Assembly: GCF_001552275.1 (NCBI RefSeq)
Contig: NZ_BCQW01000001.1
Span: forward strand, 1-64,000
DNA: 64,000 bases
Reading direction: 5' to 3'
Source of the DNA: Amphibacillus sediminis NBRC 103570
Lineage (GTDB): Bacteria; Bacillota; Bacilli; Bacillales; Amphibacillaceae
Each line of letters opens with the position of its first letter. Positions within the stretch are counted from its first letter, which is position 1. The notes below the pieces were generated by a model that saw only the letters and a program-made list of their open reading frames with translations, searched no databases and was not told the origin of the DNA. Shown here piece after piece: positions 56,959 through 64,000 of the stretch. Both the position numbers and the translations under genes were made by a program.

Positions 56959-57090
56959 TGCGCACACTCCTCTCTCTCTTTGTACACGCTACTTTCCTAT
57001 ATATTCTAACACGTTTCTGCAAAAAAGATAAGCATTGTTGACAAATTTTCAGTTTTATTCCGAAACAGAGCAAAGGAACTGGTGAAAAGC

Positions 57091-58056
57091 TTAATCAAAT
57101 AGCGCCTTATAGACACCATAGCCTTCTTGCTCAAGCCTATGCTTAGGAATAAAGCGCAGGGCGGCTGAATTAATACAGTAGCGCATCCCTCCATCATCCT
57201 TTGGTCCATCATTAAATACATGTCCTAAATGGCTATCAGCTGCTTTACTTCTCACTTCGATTCGACGCATACCATGAGAGGTATCAAGTTTTTCCTCTAA
57301 CTCATTCCGGTTAATAGGCTTGGTAAAGCTTGGCCAACCACAGCCCGCATCATATTGATCCCGTGAAGAAAATAAAGGTTCACCACTGACGATATCCACA
57401 TAAATTCCCTCTTCCTGATTTGCATAATACGGGTTTTGAAACGGCGGCTCTGTCCCATTTTCTTGGGTGACATGATATTGGATTGGGGTTAGGCGCTCCT
57501 TTAGTTCAGACTGAGAGTAGCTTCGCTTCCATGTCTGGTTAATAAAAGCCTCTCGACCAGAACCTTTTTTGTAAAGACGATAATGGAAGCTATTTTTTTT
57601 ATAATAATCCTGATGCTCTTCCTCAGCAGGATAAAAGGGTTGGGCAGGTAGGATTTCTGTCACAATCGGTTTAGTAAATTTACCCGACTCGCTTAATGCT
57701 TGTTTAGATTTCTCGGCTATTTCTTGCTGATCACGGTCATGATAAAAAATGGCGGTACGGTAAGAGTCGCCTCGATCATTAAATTGTCCACCCGGATCAG
57801 TCGGGTCAATTTGTTGCCAAAAAATGTCCACTAATTTTTGATAAGAGAATCGAGTTGGGTCGTACGTAATTTGTACGGCTTCATAATGTCCTGTCGTGTC
57901 GCTGCACACGTCTTGATAGGTTGGATTCTTTTTATGCCCTCCTGTATAACCAGACACAACTGAAATGATACCAGGTTGTTGATCAAAAGGTTCAACCATA
58001 CACCAAAAACAACCGCCCGCAAAAGTCGCCAATGCTTGTTTCGTTTCTGTCATCAT
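57091..58056 (-). CDS. msrAB: bifunctional methionine sulfoxide reductase MsrA-MsrB
   Basis: 321 aa. MsrA (about 1-165) has the catalytic Cys in [14 protein letters not shown] and [12 protein letters not shown]; MsrB (about 175-321) has [19 protein letters not shown] and the catalytic Cys in [12 protein letters not shown]. Together they repair both epimers of oxidised methionine. The MsrB zinc cysteine pairs are missing, as in the oxidised-type family. ATG 58056 or the next ATG (58053) follows GAAGGAG. Confidence 0.96.
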   Translation of the reverse strand: MMTETKQALATFAGGCFWCMVEPFDQQPGIISVVSGYTGGHKKNPTYQDVCSDTTGHYEAVQITYDPTRFSYQKLVDIFWQQIDPTDPGGQFNDRGDSYRTAIFYHDRDQQEIAEKSKQALSESGKFTKPIVTEILPAQPFYPAEEEHQDYYKKNSFHYRLYKKGSGREAFINQTWKRSYSQSELKERLTPIQYHVTQENGTEPPFQNPYYANQEEGIYVDIVSGEPLFSSRDQYDAGCGWPSFTKPINRNELEEKLDTSHGMRRIEVRSKAADSHLGHVFNDGPKDDGGMRYCINSAALRFIPKHRLEQEGYGVYKALFD

Positions 58057-58108
58057 ATCTGCTCCTTCGTTTAGTTTATCCTTATTTTAAATTGCCCAGA
58101 ATGAATAA

Positions 58109-58675
58109 TCAAATGTATAGGATTGGGCTTGTAGTATTCTTAGCGGAACGATCTCTTAATGTTTCAATTTTGTACAGGTTGTCATCTTTTTCGTTAATCG
58201 AGATCTTCGCCAAATCGGATTCGATCGTGTTATGATCAACTGTATCGATGTGAACTTCTGTTTCATCATCGGTCGTTTCTTTTTCTTCATCCTCTATTGC
58301 TTTACTTTCATCTTTATTTTGGTTGCTTTCGTCACTCTTACTTTCATCACTCTCATCTGATTCATTGAATTCTTTCATTAGCGCAAGCATACTAGGAAGA
58401 CTCTTTAATAATGGACCATACTGTTGAATCATCGGGGTAATAGATTGAGTCATTTTTAAAATGTTTTGTAACTGACCGAGCGTTTCAGTTAGATTACCAC
58501 TACCAACAGATGGTAAAAAACGTTGCAATAATCCTGATAATCCCGTTTTAGGGGCAGTCGCTTGTGTTATCATCTGTGGATTTGGCATACCGGGATACAT
58601 AGGCATTCTCGGCATAAAATTTTGTGCTTGAGTATATGGATAACCAGCCTGTGTAAATGGGGCAAATTGCTTCAT
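58109..58675 (-). CDS. YqfQ/VrrA-like protein
   Basis: 188 aa. Pro/Met-rich N-terminus (FMPRMPMYPGMPNP), then GLSGLLQRFLPSVGS and a helix pattern LGQLQNILKMTQSITPMIQQ, YGPLLKSLPSML, all typical of Bacillus YqfQ/VrrA. The C-terminal third is an acidic Ser/Asp/Glu tail with SDESDESKSDES. Spore or coat association has been suggested for relatives; nothing here proves it. ATG 58675 follows AAAGAGGGA. Confidence 0.82.
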   Translation of the reverse strand: MKQFAPFTQAGYPYTQAQNFMPRMPMYPGMPNPQMITQATAPKTGLSGLLQRFLPSVGSGNLTETLGQLQNILKMTQSITPMIQQYGPLLKSLPSMLALMKEFNESDESDESKSDESNQNKDESKAIEDEEKETTDDETEVHIDTVDHNTIESDLAKISINEKDDNLYKIETLRDRSAKNTTSPILYI

Positions 58676-58762
58676 ATTGAATCCCTCTTTTCCTTTTATC
58701 TACTAGGATAGCTTACGCTAGGCGAATAAAAGTGTGAATCGTCCTACCCTTTACGGAGAAAT

Positions 58763-58813
58763 ACCCAAAGAAAAAGTATCGGCAGTGCCGATACTTTAGA
58801 TATTTCCTGGGTA
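58763..58813. other. palindromic hairpin upstream of yqfQ-like gene
   Basis: AAAGTATCGGCA (58774-58785) pairs with TGCCGATACTTT (58787-58798), and the outer TACCCA/TGGGTA (58763-58813) encloses it. Without a clear T run, it may be a leader hairpin or the DUF2584 gene's terminator. Confidence 0.5.
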
Positions 58814-58861
58814 AGCGCAAGAAAATCAATAATAAGACAAGCTACTCATCGTAATCTGTCA

Positions 58862-59110
58862 TTAATTGACGCTGTGAAGCGAAAGAAGTTGATAAGTACA
58901 AATAGTTTGGTTGTCCCGCCATGTTAGTTCAACTATTTTACCAAAGCCAATTTGATCAGCGTCTTCGTGTCTCCTAATTTCAATCCGATCACCTATTGGG
59001 TAAAGTCGATAGCCTGTTAAAGTAACCACAAAGCAGTTCTCTTTACCTTTTACGCGTACCTCTTTACCCTGCGTGACCAACGTTGATTCGATAGTAAGTG
59101 GCATTGACAT
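58862..59110 (-). CDS. DUF2584 family protein
   Basis: 82 aa. MPLTIESTLVTQGKEVRVKG, LTGYRLYPIGDRIEIRRHED, and the end LTWRDNQTICTYQLLSLHS fit DUF2584, a small beta-rich Bacillales family of unknown role. ATG 59110 follows AAGGAGGA. No partner gene is evident; sbcC lies 105 bp upstream on the same strand. Confidence 0.8.
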   Translation of the reverse strand: MSMPLTIESTLVTQGKEVRVKGKENCFVVTLTGYRLYPIGDRIEIRRHEDADQIGFGKIVELTWRDNQTICTYQLLSLHSVN

Positions 59111-59215
59111 TAGACCGTCCTCCTTTGCTATATCCTATTATAGAGGTTATTCAAGTTATTACCAAATGATAAGGAACACAGACTTTATAACTTATTTTCA
59201 CTACGCAAGCGATAA

Positions 59216-62200
59216 CTATAAATTAAACTTAGCTGTTGATCCATTTGGAGATGAGGTAATCTGTAATTTAACATGAATTTCTTCTTTTAATTGTGGTACA
59301 TGTGAAATAATTCCTAGAATTCGATTATTTTGTTGCAGTCCTTTTAAAGTATCGATGGCTTGCTCTAAGGATAGGTCGTCTAATGTTCCGAATCCCTCAT
59401 CAATAAATAAGGTATCAAGTTGAACGCCACCTGAATGAGACTGAACAACATCAGCCATTCCCAGGGCTAAGCTTAATGATGCTTTAAAGCTCTCCCCCCC
59501 TGACAGCGTTTTTACCGAACGGGTTTTACCTGTATGCTGATCTAATACCTCTAAATCAAGTCCACTTTGTGCACCAGATTTAGCTAGTCGTTCACTTCTT
59601 AAAAGTTGGTAGCGATGATCACTAAGCTGATCAAGCCTAAAGTTTGCTTGAAGTAAAATTTCATCTAAAAATGCAGCTAATACATATCGTTCAAATGAAA
59701 GTCGTAAATGATTATCTCCTTTTGCTAGATCAGCCAATGCTGATACGTCGCGGAAGTCAGCATCCAATGATTGGTATTGTCTGTATAGCTCCTTCACTTG
59801 CTCTGCAATCATTTGATCATGCTCTAACTTATGCTCCGCATGATTAAGTTCGCGCATTAGCTTGTCAACTTGTTGTTGCTGCTCAGTAAGCCTTTGTTGA
59901 ATATGATCAAGCGCAGGCTTTTGCTTTTGCTCAAGATATTCTGCTAATTGATTTAAGCGTGATCCAACTTCTTGCTTTTTTTGTTCAAACTGGTCAAGCT
60001 CTTCGACAAGCTGTTGAATCCGTTCAACTGATAATTTGGCTTTTTGGTATTGATCGATGTCATCAAAGCGTGAATGAGCTAGTTCTCGCGTGAACTGTTG
60101 CTGAGCACGGTCATATCTTTCGTTTAACTGCTCCAAAAAGTTTAGACTGGCTAGATAACGTGATTCCAACTGACTCGTTTGTTCACGAATAGCTAAGATC
60201 TTTTCCTCTTGAGCTTTATAGTCATCAAACCAATTAGCCAAGTTTGTTTGCTTTACCTGTAAATGTATTTGCCATTGCTCAAAGGTTAGCGATGTTTTTG
60301 GCAACTGTGGTAATAACGACGCTTTTTGCCCATCCAATCGTAGCACTTTTTGATTGAGCTCTTGATATGATTGGTATTGTTCATCTTTCTTCACAACTAA
60401 CTCATCCAACGCTTGCTTGTGCTTTTCCTTTTCGAGCTCAAGTTGCTTTAAATCGGTTAATTGCATGGTCAGTTGTTTAAGTTGTTCTTGCTTGACTTGA
60501 TGGCTTGCCTGGGCTTGATCTAACTGCTGTTTAATCAGTTGATCGGTTAATTGATTGAATGTTAGGTTAAGTCGGTGAGATAGCCGTTCGGTTTGGGTTT
60601 GTTTAGCTTGATGATTAGCTTTGGCCTCGACTAAGCGATCTTGTTGCAACTTAAGCTTTTGCTCAATCTGCTCAATCCTATTTAATAATCGATCTTTTTC
60701 AATAGGATCAAGTGTTGAATCTATCATATCTGCCGGATATGGATGTTCACGTGAACCACAAACCGGACACGGTTGATCTTCCATTAATTCCTTGGCTAAA
60801 CTGGCTGCGAAATGGTGCTGCTGATCTGTTTCCCACTGTTTAAGTTGCTGATTAGTAGTGGCAAGCTTTTGCTTTAATTCATTATAATCGCCCTCAGCTT
60901 TCTGGTAAACCTGAAGTAAAGTCTGTAATTCCTGATAAGATTCCGCCAATTCAGTAATAACAACCAGTCTATCCTTTGCTTGTTGACAGTCTATTTTTAA
61001 TTGATAGATTTGTTCACTTAACACAAATAATTGGCCAAGTTGCTCATCTATTTTTTTTAGTTGCTGTTCTTTTTCGGATAGTTTGAGTTCTACTTGCTTA
61101 ATAACCAGATCCTTCTCGAGCGATTCGCTTTTGAGCTTTGCTAGGACTGTATCAAGCTCGATCACTTGATGCCATATCTGTGTTTGTTCGTTTAGCTTCG
61201 TTAATGCTTGTTGTTGATCAAGTTTACTTGGATAGTCGTCTTTAAGCTTAATAAAGTTTTGTTCTAGTTTGGCTAAGCGATCTTTTAATCCGACAAGCTC
61301 CTTTTCATGCACTGCCAGCTCGTTTTTTTGGCTCAGCCATTCTTTTTCACGTTCTCTCAGTTGTTGCTCATAGGGTTGCAACCTATTTGCTAGCTCTGCT
61401 GCTTTTAATTTAGCTTGTTTTTGTTCAATAACAATCTTTTGGCTAGCAAGCTGCTGTTGTTGATTAATTAGCAGATCATATTCATTAAACTGGTCGATCA
61501 ATACCTGTGCTTGACGGTATTCCTCTTGTAATTGTGCTGTTTTTTCTTGCTCAGCCATTAGCTGTTTTTTCTGCTTTACTATCCAGTCGTTATTGTCCTT
61601 CAACTTATTTGATAATGCTTGAAAATAATCTTTGAAAGTCCAGCTTGTTTGCTGATCTTGTTGATCAGTCGACCAGTTTACTTGCTCAAGCTTTGTTTTA
61701 ATCCGCATATCTAAATCATAGAGTTGATCCTTCAATGCTTTAGCTTTATTTTTTAGTTGCTCGGTAAGATTACGATAGAAATAGGTATGAAAAATCTTCT
61801 GTAAAATTAGCTCGCGTTCACGACTATTTTCAGCAATAAGTTTACGAAATTCACCTTGAGGGATCATGATCATTTTACAAAATTGCTCATAATCTAGGGC
61901 AAGCAATGCCGTTATTGTCTCATTTACCTCATTGACCTTACTATGTAGCAGCTTTCTCTCGTTTGCTTCAATTTTATAAAGCTCAGCAGTTGCGGGATAT
62001 TCCCGTAGCCCATCACCGCGCTCTTTTGCTTTGAGCTGCTTCGGTCTCCTAATCACCTGATAGGTTTGCTGTCTGAGTTCAAATGTAAAAGCGACTTCTG
62101 TCGTTTGATTAGCAGCGGCGAAATCACTCCTTAATGTATCATAATCTCGATCAGAACCACTTGCCTTACCATATAATGCAAAACAAATCGCATCAAAAAT

Positions 62201-62329
62201 GGATGTTTTACCAGCACCCGTTGGGCCGGTAATCAAATAGATAGCCTCATTGCCTAGCAAACTAAAATCGATTGTTTGCTTGTCTTTATATGGTCCAAAA
62301 GCTTCCACCATTAATCTCAGTGCCCGCAT
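59216..62329 (-). CDS. sbcC: exonuclease SbcC, SMC-like ATPase subunit
   Basis: 1037 aa. Walker A GPTGAGKT at residues 35-42, long coiled coils interrupted by the zinc hook CPVC (521-524), signature LSGGESFKASLSLALGM and Walker B DTLFIDEGFGTLD near the C-terminus. With SbcD it cuts hairpin and palindromic DNA and processes double-strand ends. The window has many intergenic hairpins, which are potential substrates. ATG 62329 follows GGGGGGAG; it starts 2 bp after sbcD, which implies coupling. Confidence 0.96.
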   Translation of the reverse strand: MRALRLMVEAFGPYKDKQTIDFSLLGNEAIYLITGPTGAGKTSIFDAICFALYGKASGSDRDYDTLRSDFAAANQTTEVAFTFELRQQTYQVIRRPKQLKAKERGDGLREYPATAELYKIEANERKLLHSKVNEVNETITALLALDYEQFCKMIMIPQGEFRKLIAENSRERELILQKIFHTYFYRNLTEQLKNKAKALKDQLYDLDMRIKTKLEQVNWSTDQQDQQTSWTFKDYFQALSNKLKDNNDWIVKQKKQLMAEQEKTAQLQEEYRQAQVLIDQFNEYDLLINQQQQLASQKIVIEQKQAKLKAAELANRLQPYEQQLREREKEWLSQKNELAVHEKELVGLKDRLAKLEQNFIKLKDDYPSKLDQQQALTKLNEQTQIWHQVIELDTVLAKLKSESLEKDLVIKQVELKLSEKEQQLKKIDEQLGQLFVLSEQIYQLKIDCQQAKDRLVVITELAESYQELQTLLQVYQKAEGDYNELKQKLATTNQQLKQWETDQQHHFAASLAKELMEDQPCPVCGSREHPYPADMIDSTLDPIEKDRLLNRIEQIEQKLKLQQDRLVEAKANHQAKQTQTERLSHRLNLTFNQLTDQLIKQQLDQAQASHQVKQEQLKQLTMQLTDLKQLELEKEKHKQALDELVVKKDEQYQSYQELNQKVLRLDGQKASLLPQLPKTSLTFEQWQIHLQVKQTNLANWFDDYKAQEEKILAIREQTSQLESRYLASLNFLEQLNERYDRAQQQFTRELAHSRFDDIDQYQKAKLSVERIQQLVEELDQFEQKKQEVGSRLNQLAEYLEQKQKPALDHIQQRLTEQQQQVDKLMRELNHAEHKLEHDQMIAEQVKELYRQYQSLDADFRDVSALADLAKGDNHLRLSFERYVLAAFLDEILLQANFRLDQLSDHRYQLLRSERLAKSGAQSGLDLEVLDQHTGKTRSVKTLSGGESFKASLSLALGMADVVQSHSGGVQLDTLFIDEGFGTLDDLSLEQAIDTLKGLQQNNRILGIISHVPQLKEEIHVKLQITSSPNGSTAKFNL

Positions 62330-62331
62330 AA

Positions 62332-63486
62332 CTACTCCCCCCTCTCCTGCTTGATTAGCTCGCTGATTAAGTCATTTATAATTTTTTTTCGTTGCAGTGA
62401 GATGTCTTCACCCTTCATATCTCGGTAAAAAGCAGTAAAAAGCTCTTCATGGGACATTTTTTGGCGCTCTTGTAATGTTTTAAGCTGATCAAGAGCTAAA
62501 TCTGACTGTTTAACCTTGCGTTCTAAACGGAGAATGTTCGGGAACTTTTTCCTTAATTGACTAATTGGATCAAGTAGCTGGCCATCATCCAATAATCGAA
62601 TATGGAGATAATCGTCTGTTCCAGGATAGCAGTCATCATTAAGCAGTTGATCAAAGTAATCCTCTAAGATCCGCATGTCTCGTTTTGGCTTTAGCTGAAT
62701 TCGCTCAATATCAAGTGAACCATCTTGTTTTAGCTCAACTAGGTTTACTGATTTCTTATGCTTAGCCTCTGAGAAGGAATATTTTAATATCGAACCACTA
62801 TATTGAATAGCTTCACGTTGTATTTTTTGTGCTTGGTGTAAGTGTCCTAATGCAACATAATCAAAGCAGTCAAACAATTCATGGTCAATGTAAGGGCTAC
62901 CTCCGATCATGGTTAAACGCTCTTCAGAATCTGATTCCATTCCACCTGCAATAAAAGCATGTGTAATACAAACATGTCGCGCTTGCTGATCGAACCGCTC
63001 TTTGATTGACTCTATAACCTTTTTCATGGCATCCTGATGGGTCTGAACAGAATCATCTCCATATAATGTCCTTACTTCAGCTGGATCAAAATATGGAATG
63101 AGATAAAAATGAACAGGCCCGAATTGATCAGCGTAAGAAAATACTTCAATATCTTTGCTCAATTTTGCTTCAATTAAAAGCCGGTTACGACGAAAAATTC
63201 GACTACCAAAGTGTAAACGATCAGGGCTATCATGATTACCTGAAATCACAAGAATTGGTATGCTATATTGGTCTAAAAGTTTGGTGAAGGTATAATCCAA
63301 CAGTTCGACCGCTTCCTTCGGTGGCACTGATCGATCATAAATATCACCAGCAATCATGACCACATCAGGTCGATATTGCTCAATGATTTGAAAAAGTTGT
63401 TCGATCATATAGGCTTGATCGTCGGTCATATGGACACCATTGACGATTTTACCTAAATGCCAATCCGCTGTATGTAGTAGTCTCAT
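62332..63486 (-). CDS. sbcD: exonuclease SbcD, nuclease subunit
   Basis: 384 aa. Mre11-type metallophosphoesterase: HTADWHLGK, MIAGDIYDR, ISGNHDSPDRL, CITHAFIAGG and ALGHLHQAQ contain the metal ligands. It provides the nuclease for SbcC. ATG 63486 follows GGGAGAGG. First gene of the sbcDC operon. Confidence 0.96.
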   Translation of the reverse strand: MRLLHTADWHLGKIVNGVHMTDDQAYMIEQLFQIIEQYRPDVVMIAGDIYDRSVPPKEAVELLDYTFTKLLDQYSIPILVISGNHDSPDRLHFGSRIFRRNRLLIEAKLSKDIEVFSYADQFGPVHFYLIPYFDPAEVRTLYGDDSVQTHQDAMKKVIESIKERFDQQARHVCITHAFIAGGMESDSEERLTMIGGSPYIDHELFDCFDYVALGHLHQAQKIQREAIQYSGSILKYSFSEAKHKKSVNLVELKQDGSLDIERIQLKPKRDMRILEDYFDQLLNDDCYPGTDDYLHIRLLDDGQLLDPISQLRKKFPNILRLERKVKQSDLALDQLKTLQERQKMSHEELFTAFYRDMKGEDISLQRKKIINDLISELIKQERGE

Positions 63487-63553
63487 CTAAAGTTCCTCTC
63501 CCTTTTCTTTCTAAATGTTTGTACCTACTTGATAAAAAAGTTCAGCTAAAAGT

Positions 63554-63583
63554 GTAACAGGCAAGCCTAAGCTTGCCTGTTAC
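63554..63583. terminator. bidirectional hairpin between yozE and sbcD
   Basis: GTAACAGGCAAGC pairs perfectly with GCTTGCCTGTTAC. No strong T run: AGTTCTTTC on one side, ACTTTTAGC on the other. It likely ends the dfr-yozE transcript. Confidence 0.6.
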
Positions 63584-63633
63584 AGTTCTTTCAATACAGC
63601 GTTTTACGACTCAAAGCTCTCCCTTCACCTATT

Positions 63634-63858
63634 CTACCTCTCATGCTGTGTTTCAAGATAGTCCTCCCATAATTGGTCAAACACATTAACGGCATTGGTG
63701 AAAGGGATATTCCATTCTAAGTAACGGCTAATTTCATCATAGGAATGGCTATGCTTTGGAAAATCATGTTCATGAAACATCCAGTCAGCCAGCCTCCGCT
63801 CATCTGTTTTCTGTTTTAATCCTCTATAACGCATCATATATTGGTGAAATGATTGCAT
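63634..63858 (-). CDS. yozE: YozE family protein (UPF0346)
   Basis: 74 aa. FHQYMMRYRGLKQKTDERRL, HDFPKHSHSYDEISRYLE and VFDQLWEDYLE match YozE, a small three-helix SAM-like protein of unknown function. ATG 63858 is taken rather than the ATG two codons upstream, because GAGGAG abuts the latter. It is 14 bp after the dihydrofolate reductase gene. Confidence 0.92.
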   Translation of the reverse strand: MQSFHQYMMRYRGLKQKTDERRLADWMFHEHDFPKHSHSYDEISRYLEWNIPFTNAVNVFDQLWEDYLETQHER

Positions 63859-63872
63859 CGTCATCTCCTCTT

Positions 63873-64000
63873 TTATCGAATACGGTCATATTGAATAAAA
63901 TAGTAGTCATATGGATTATCCGTATTTTTTAAGCCTTTTTCCTTTTTGGTTATCCTCCATTCCGACAAATCGTATTCAGGAAAATACGTATCCCCATCAA
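63873..64000 (-). CDS. dfrA: dihydrofolate reductase, C-terminal part (runs off the window)
   Basis: Only the last 42 codons are inside: DGDTYFPEYDLSEWRITKKE, KGLKNTDNPYDYYFIQYDR, stop at 63873-63875. GDTxFPE and NPYDYYF are the standard end of bacterial DHFR, which makes tetrahydrofolate. The thymidylate synthase gene is often next to it in Bacillus and may follow outside the window. Short for gene finders, but the match is clear. Confidence 0.9.
   Translation of the reverse strand, partial: DGDTYFPEYDLSEWRITKKEKGLKNTDNPYDYYFIQYDRIR

Overview
The window is low-GC Gram-positive (Bacillota) DNA, most likely from a Bacillaceae relative. The evidence is Bacillus-type families (YozE, YqfQ, DUF2584, YitT, YetF, CvfB, TrhP1/TrhP2, IDEAL), strong GGAGG ribosome sites, and T-box and TPP leaders. 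A complete Na+-type V-ATPase operon and a secreted arabinanase would suit an anaerobic or fermentative, salt- or alkali-adapted genus such as Amphibacillus or Halolactibacillus; that placement is inference.

Layout. 1-10 kb holds amino-acid metabolism: gltD, ilvE, a VanZ-like membrane protein, proBA behind a proline T-box, Mn-dependent pyrophosphatase and threonine deaminase. 10-11.7 kb has a 51-aa small protein and the divergent yaiI/cvfB pair around a 20-bp palindrome. 11.8-20.5 kb is ntpFIKECGABD, with one clear promoter and one strong terminator; the proteolipid keeps all five Na+ ligands known from Enterococcus hirae NtpK. 20.7-28 kb holds dapA, an IDEAL protein, htpG under a CIRCE operator, tenA behind a TPP riboswitch, a DUF2512 protein and a YitT protein. 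At 28.2-28.5 kb there is a probable type I toxin-antitoxin locus. 28.8-35.5 kb carries a two-gene chromate transporter with a LysR regulator, a CueP-like protein, a divergent subtilase and a YetF protein. 36-46 kb is accessory: DNA alkylation repair, a CAP-domain protein, a GNAT enzyme, an MFS exporter, a GH43 arabinanase and a frameshifted phosphoesterase. 46-64 kb is mostly minus strand: stress and housekeeping genes, cadCA, trhP1/trhP2, an ISL3 remnant, an aminopeptidase, ferredoxin, msrAB, sbcDC, yozE and the 3' end of a dihydrofolate reductase gene that runs off the window.

The least explained feature is a family of intergenic repeats (up to about 245 bp) that fold into nested hairpins. 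I count eight full or internally deleted copies of the main module, plus short companion modules. Every copy of the main module has the same orientation whatever the direction of the neighbouring genes. They may be non-autonomous elements mobilised by a single-strand (IS200/IS605-like) mechanism, or a structured RNA family. A second group of intergenic multi-hairpin elements of about 100 nt lies at 1.6, 3.2, 8.0 and perhaps 10.0 kb.
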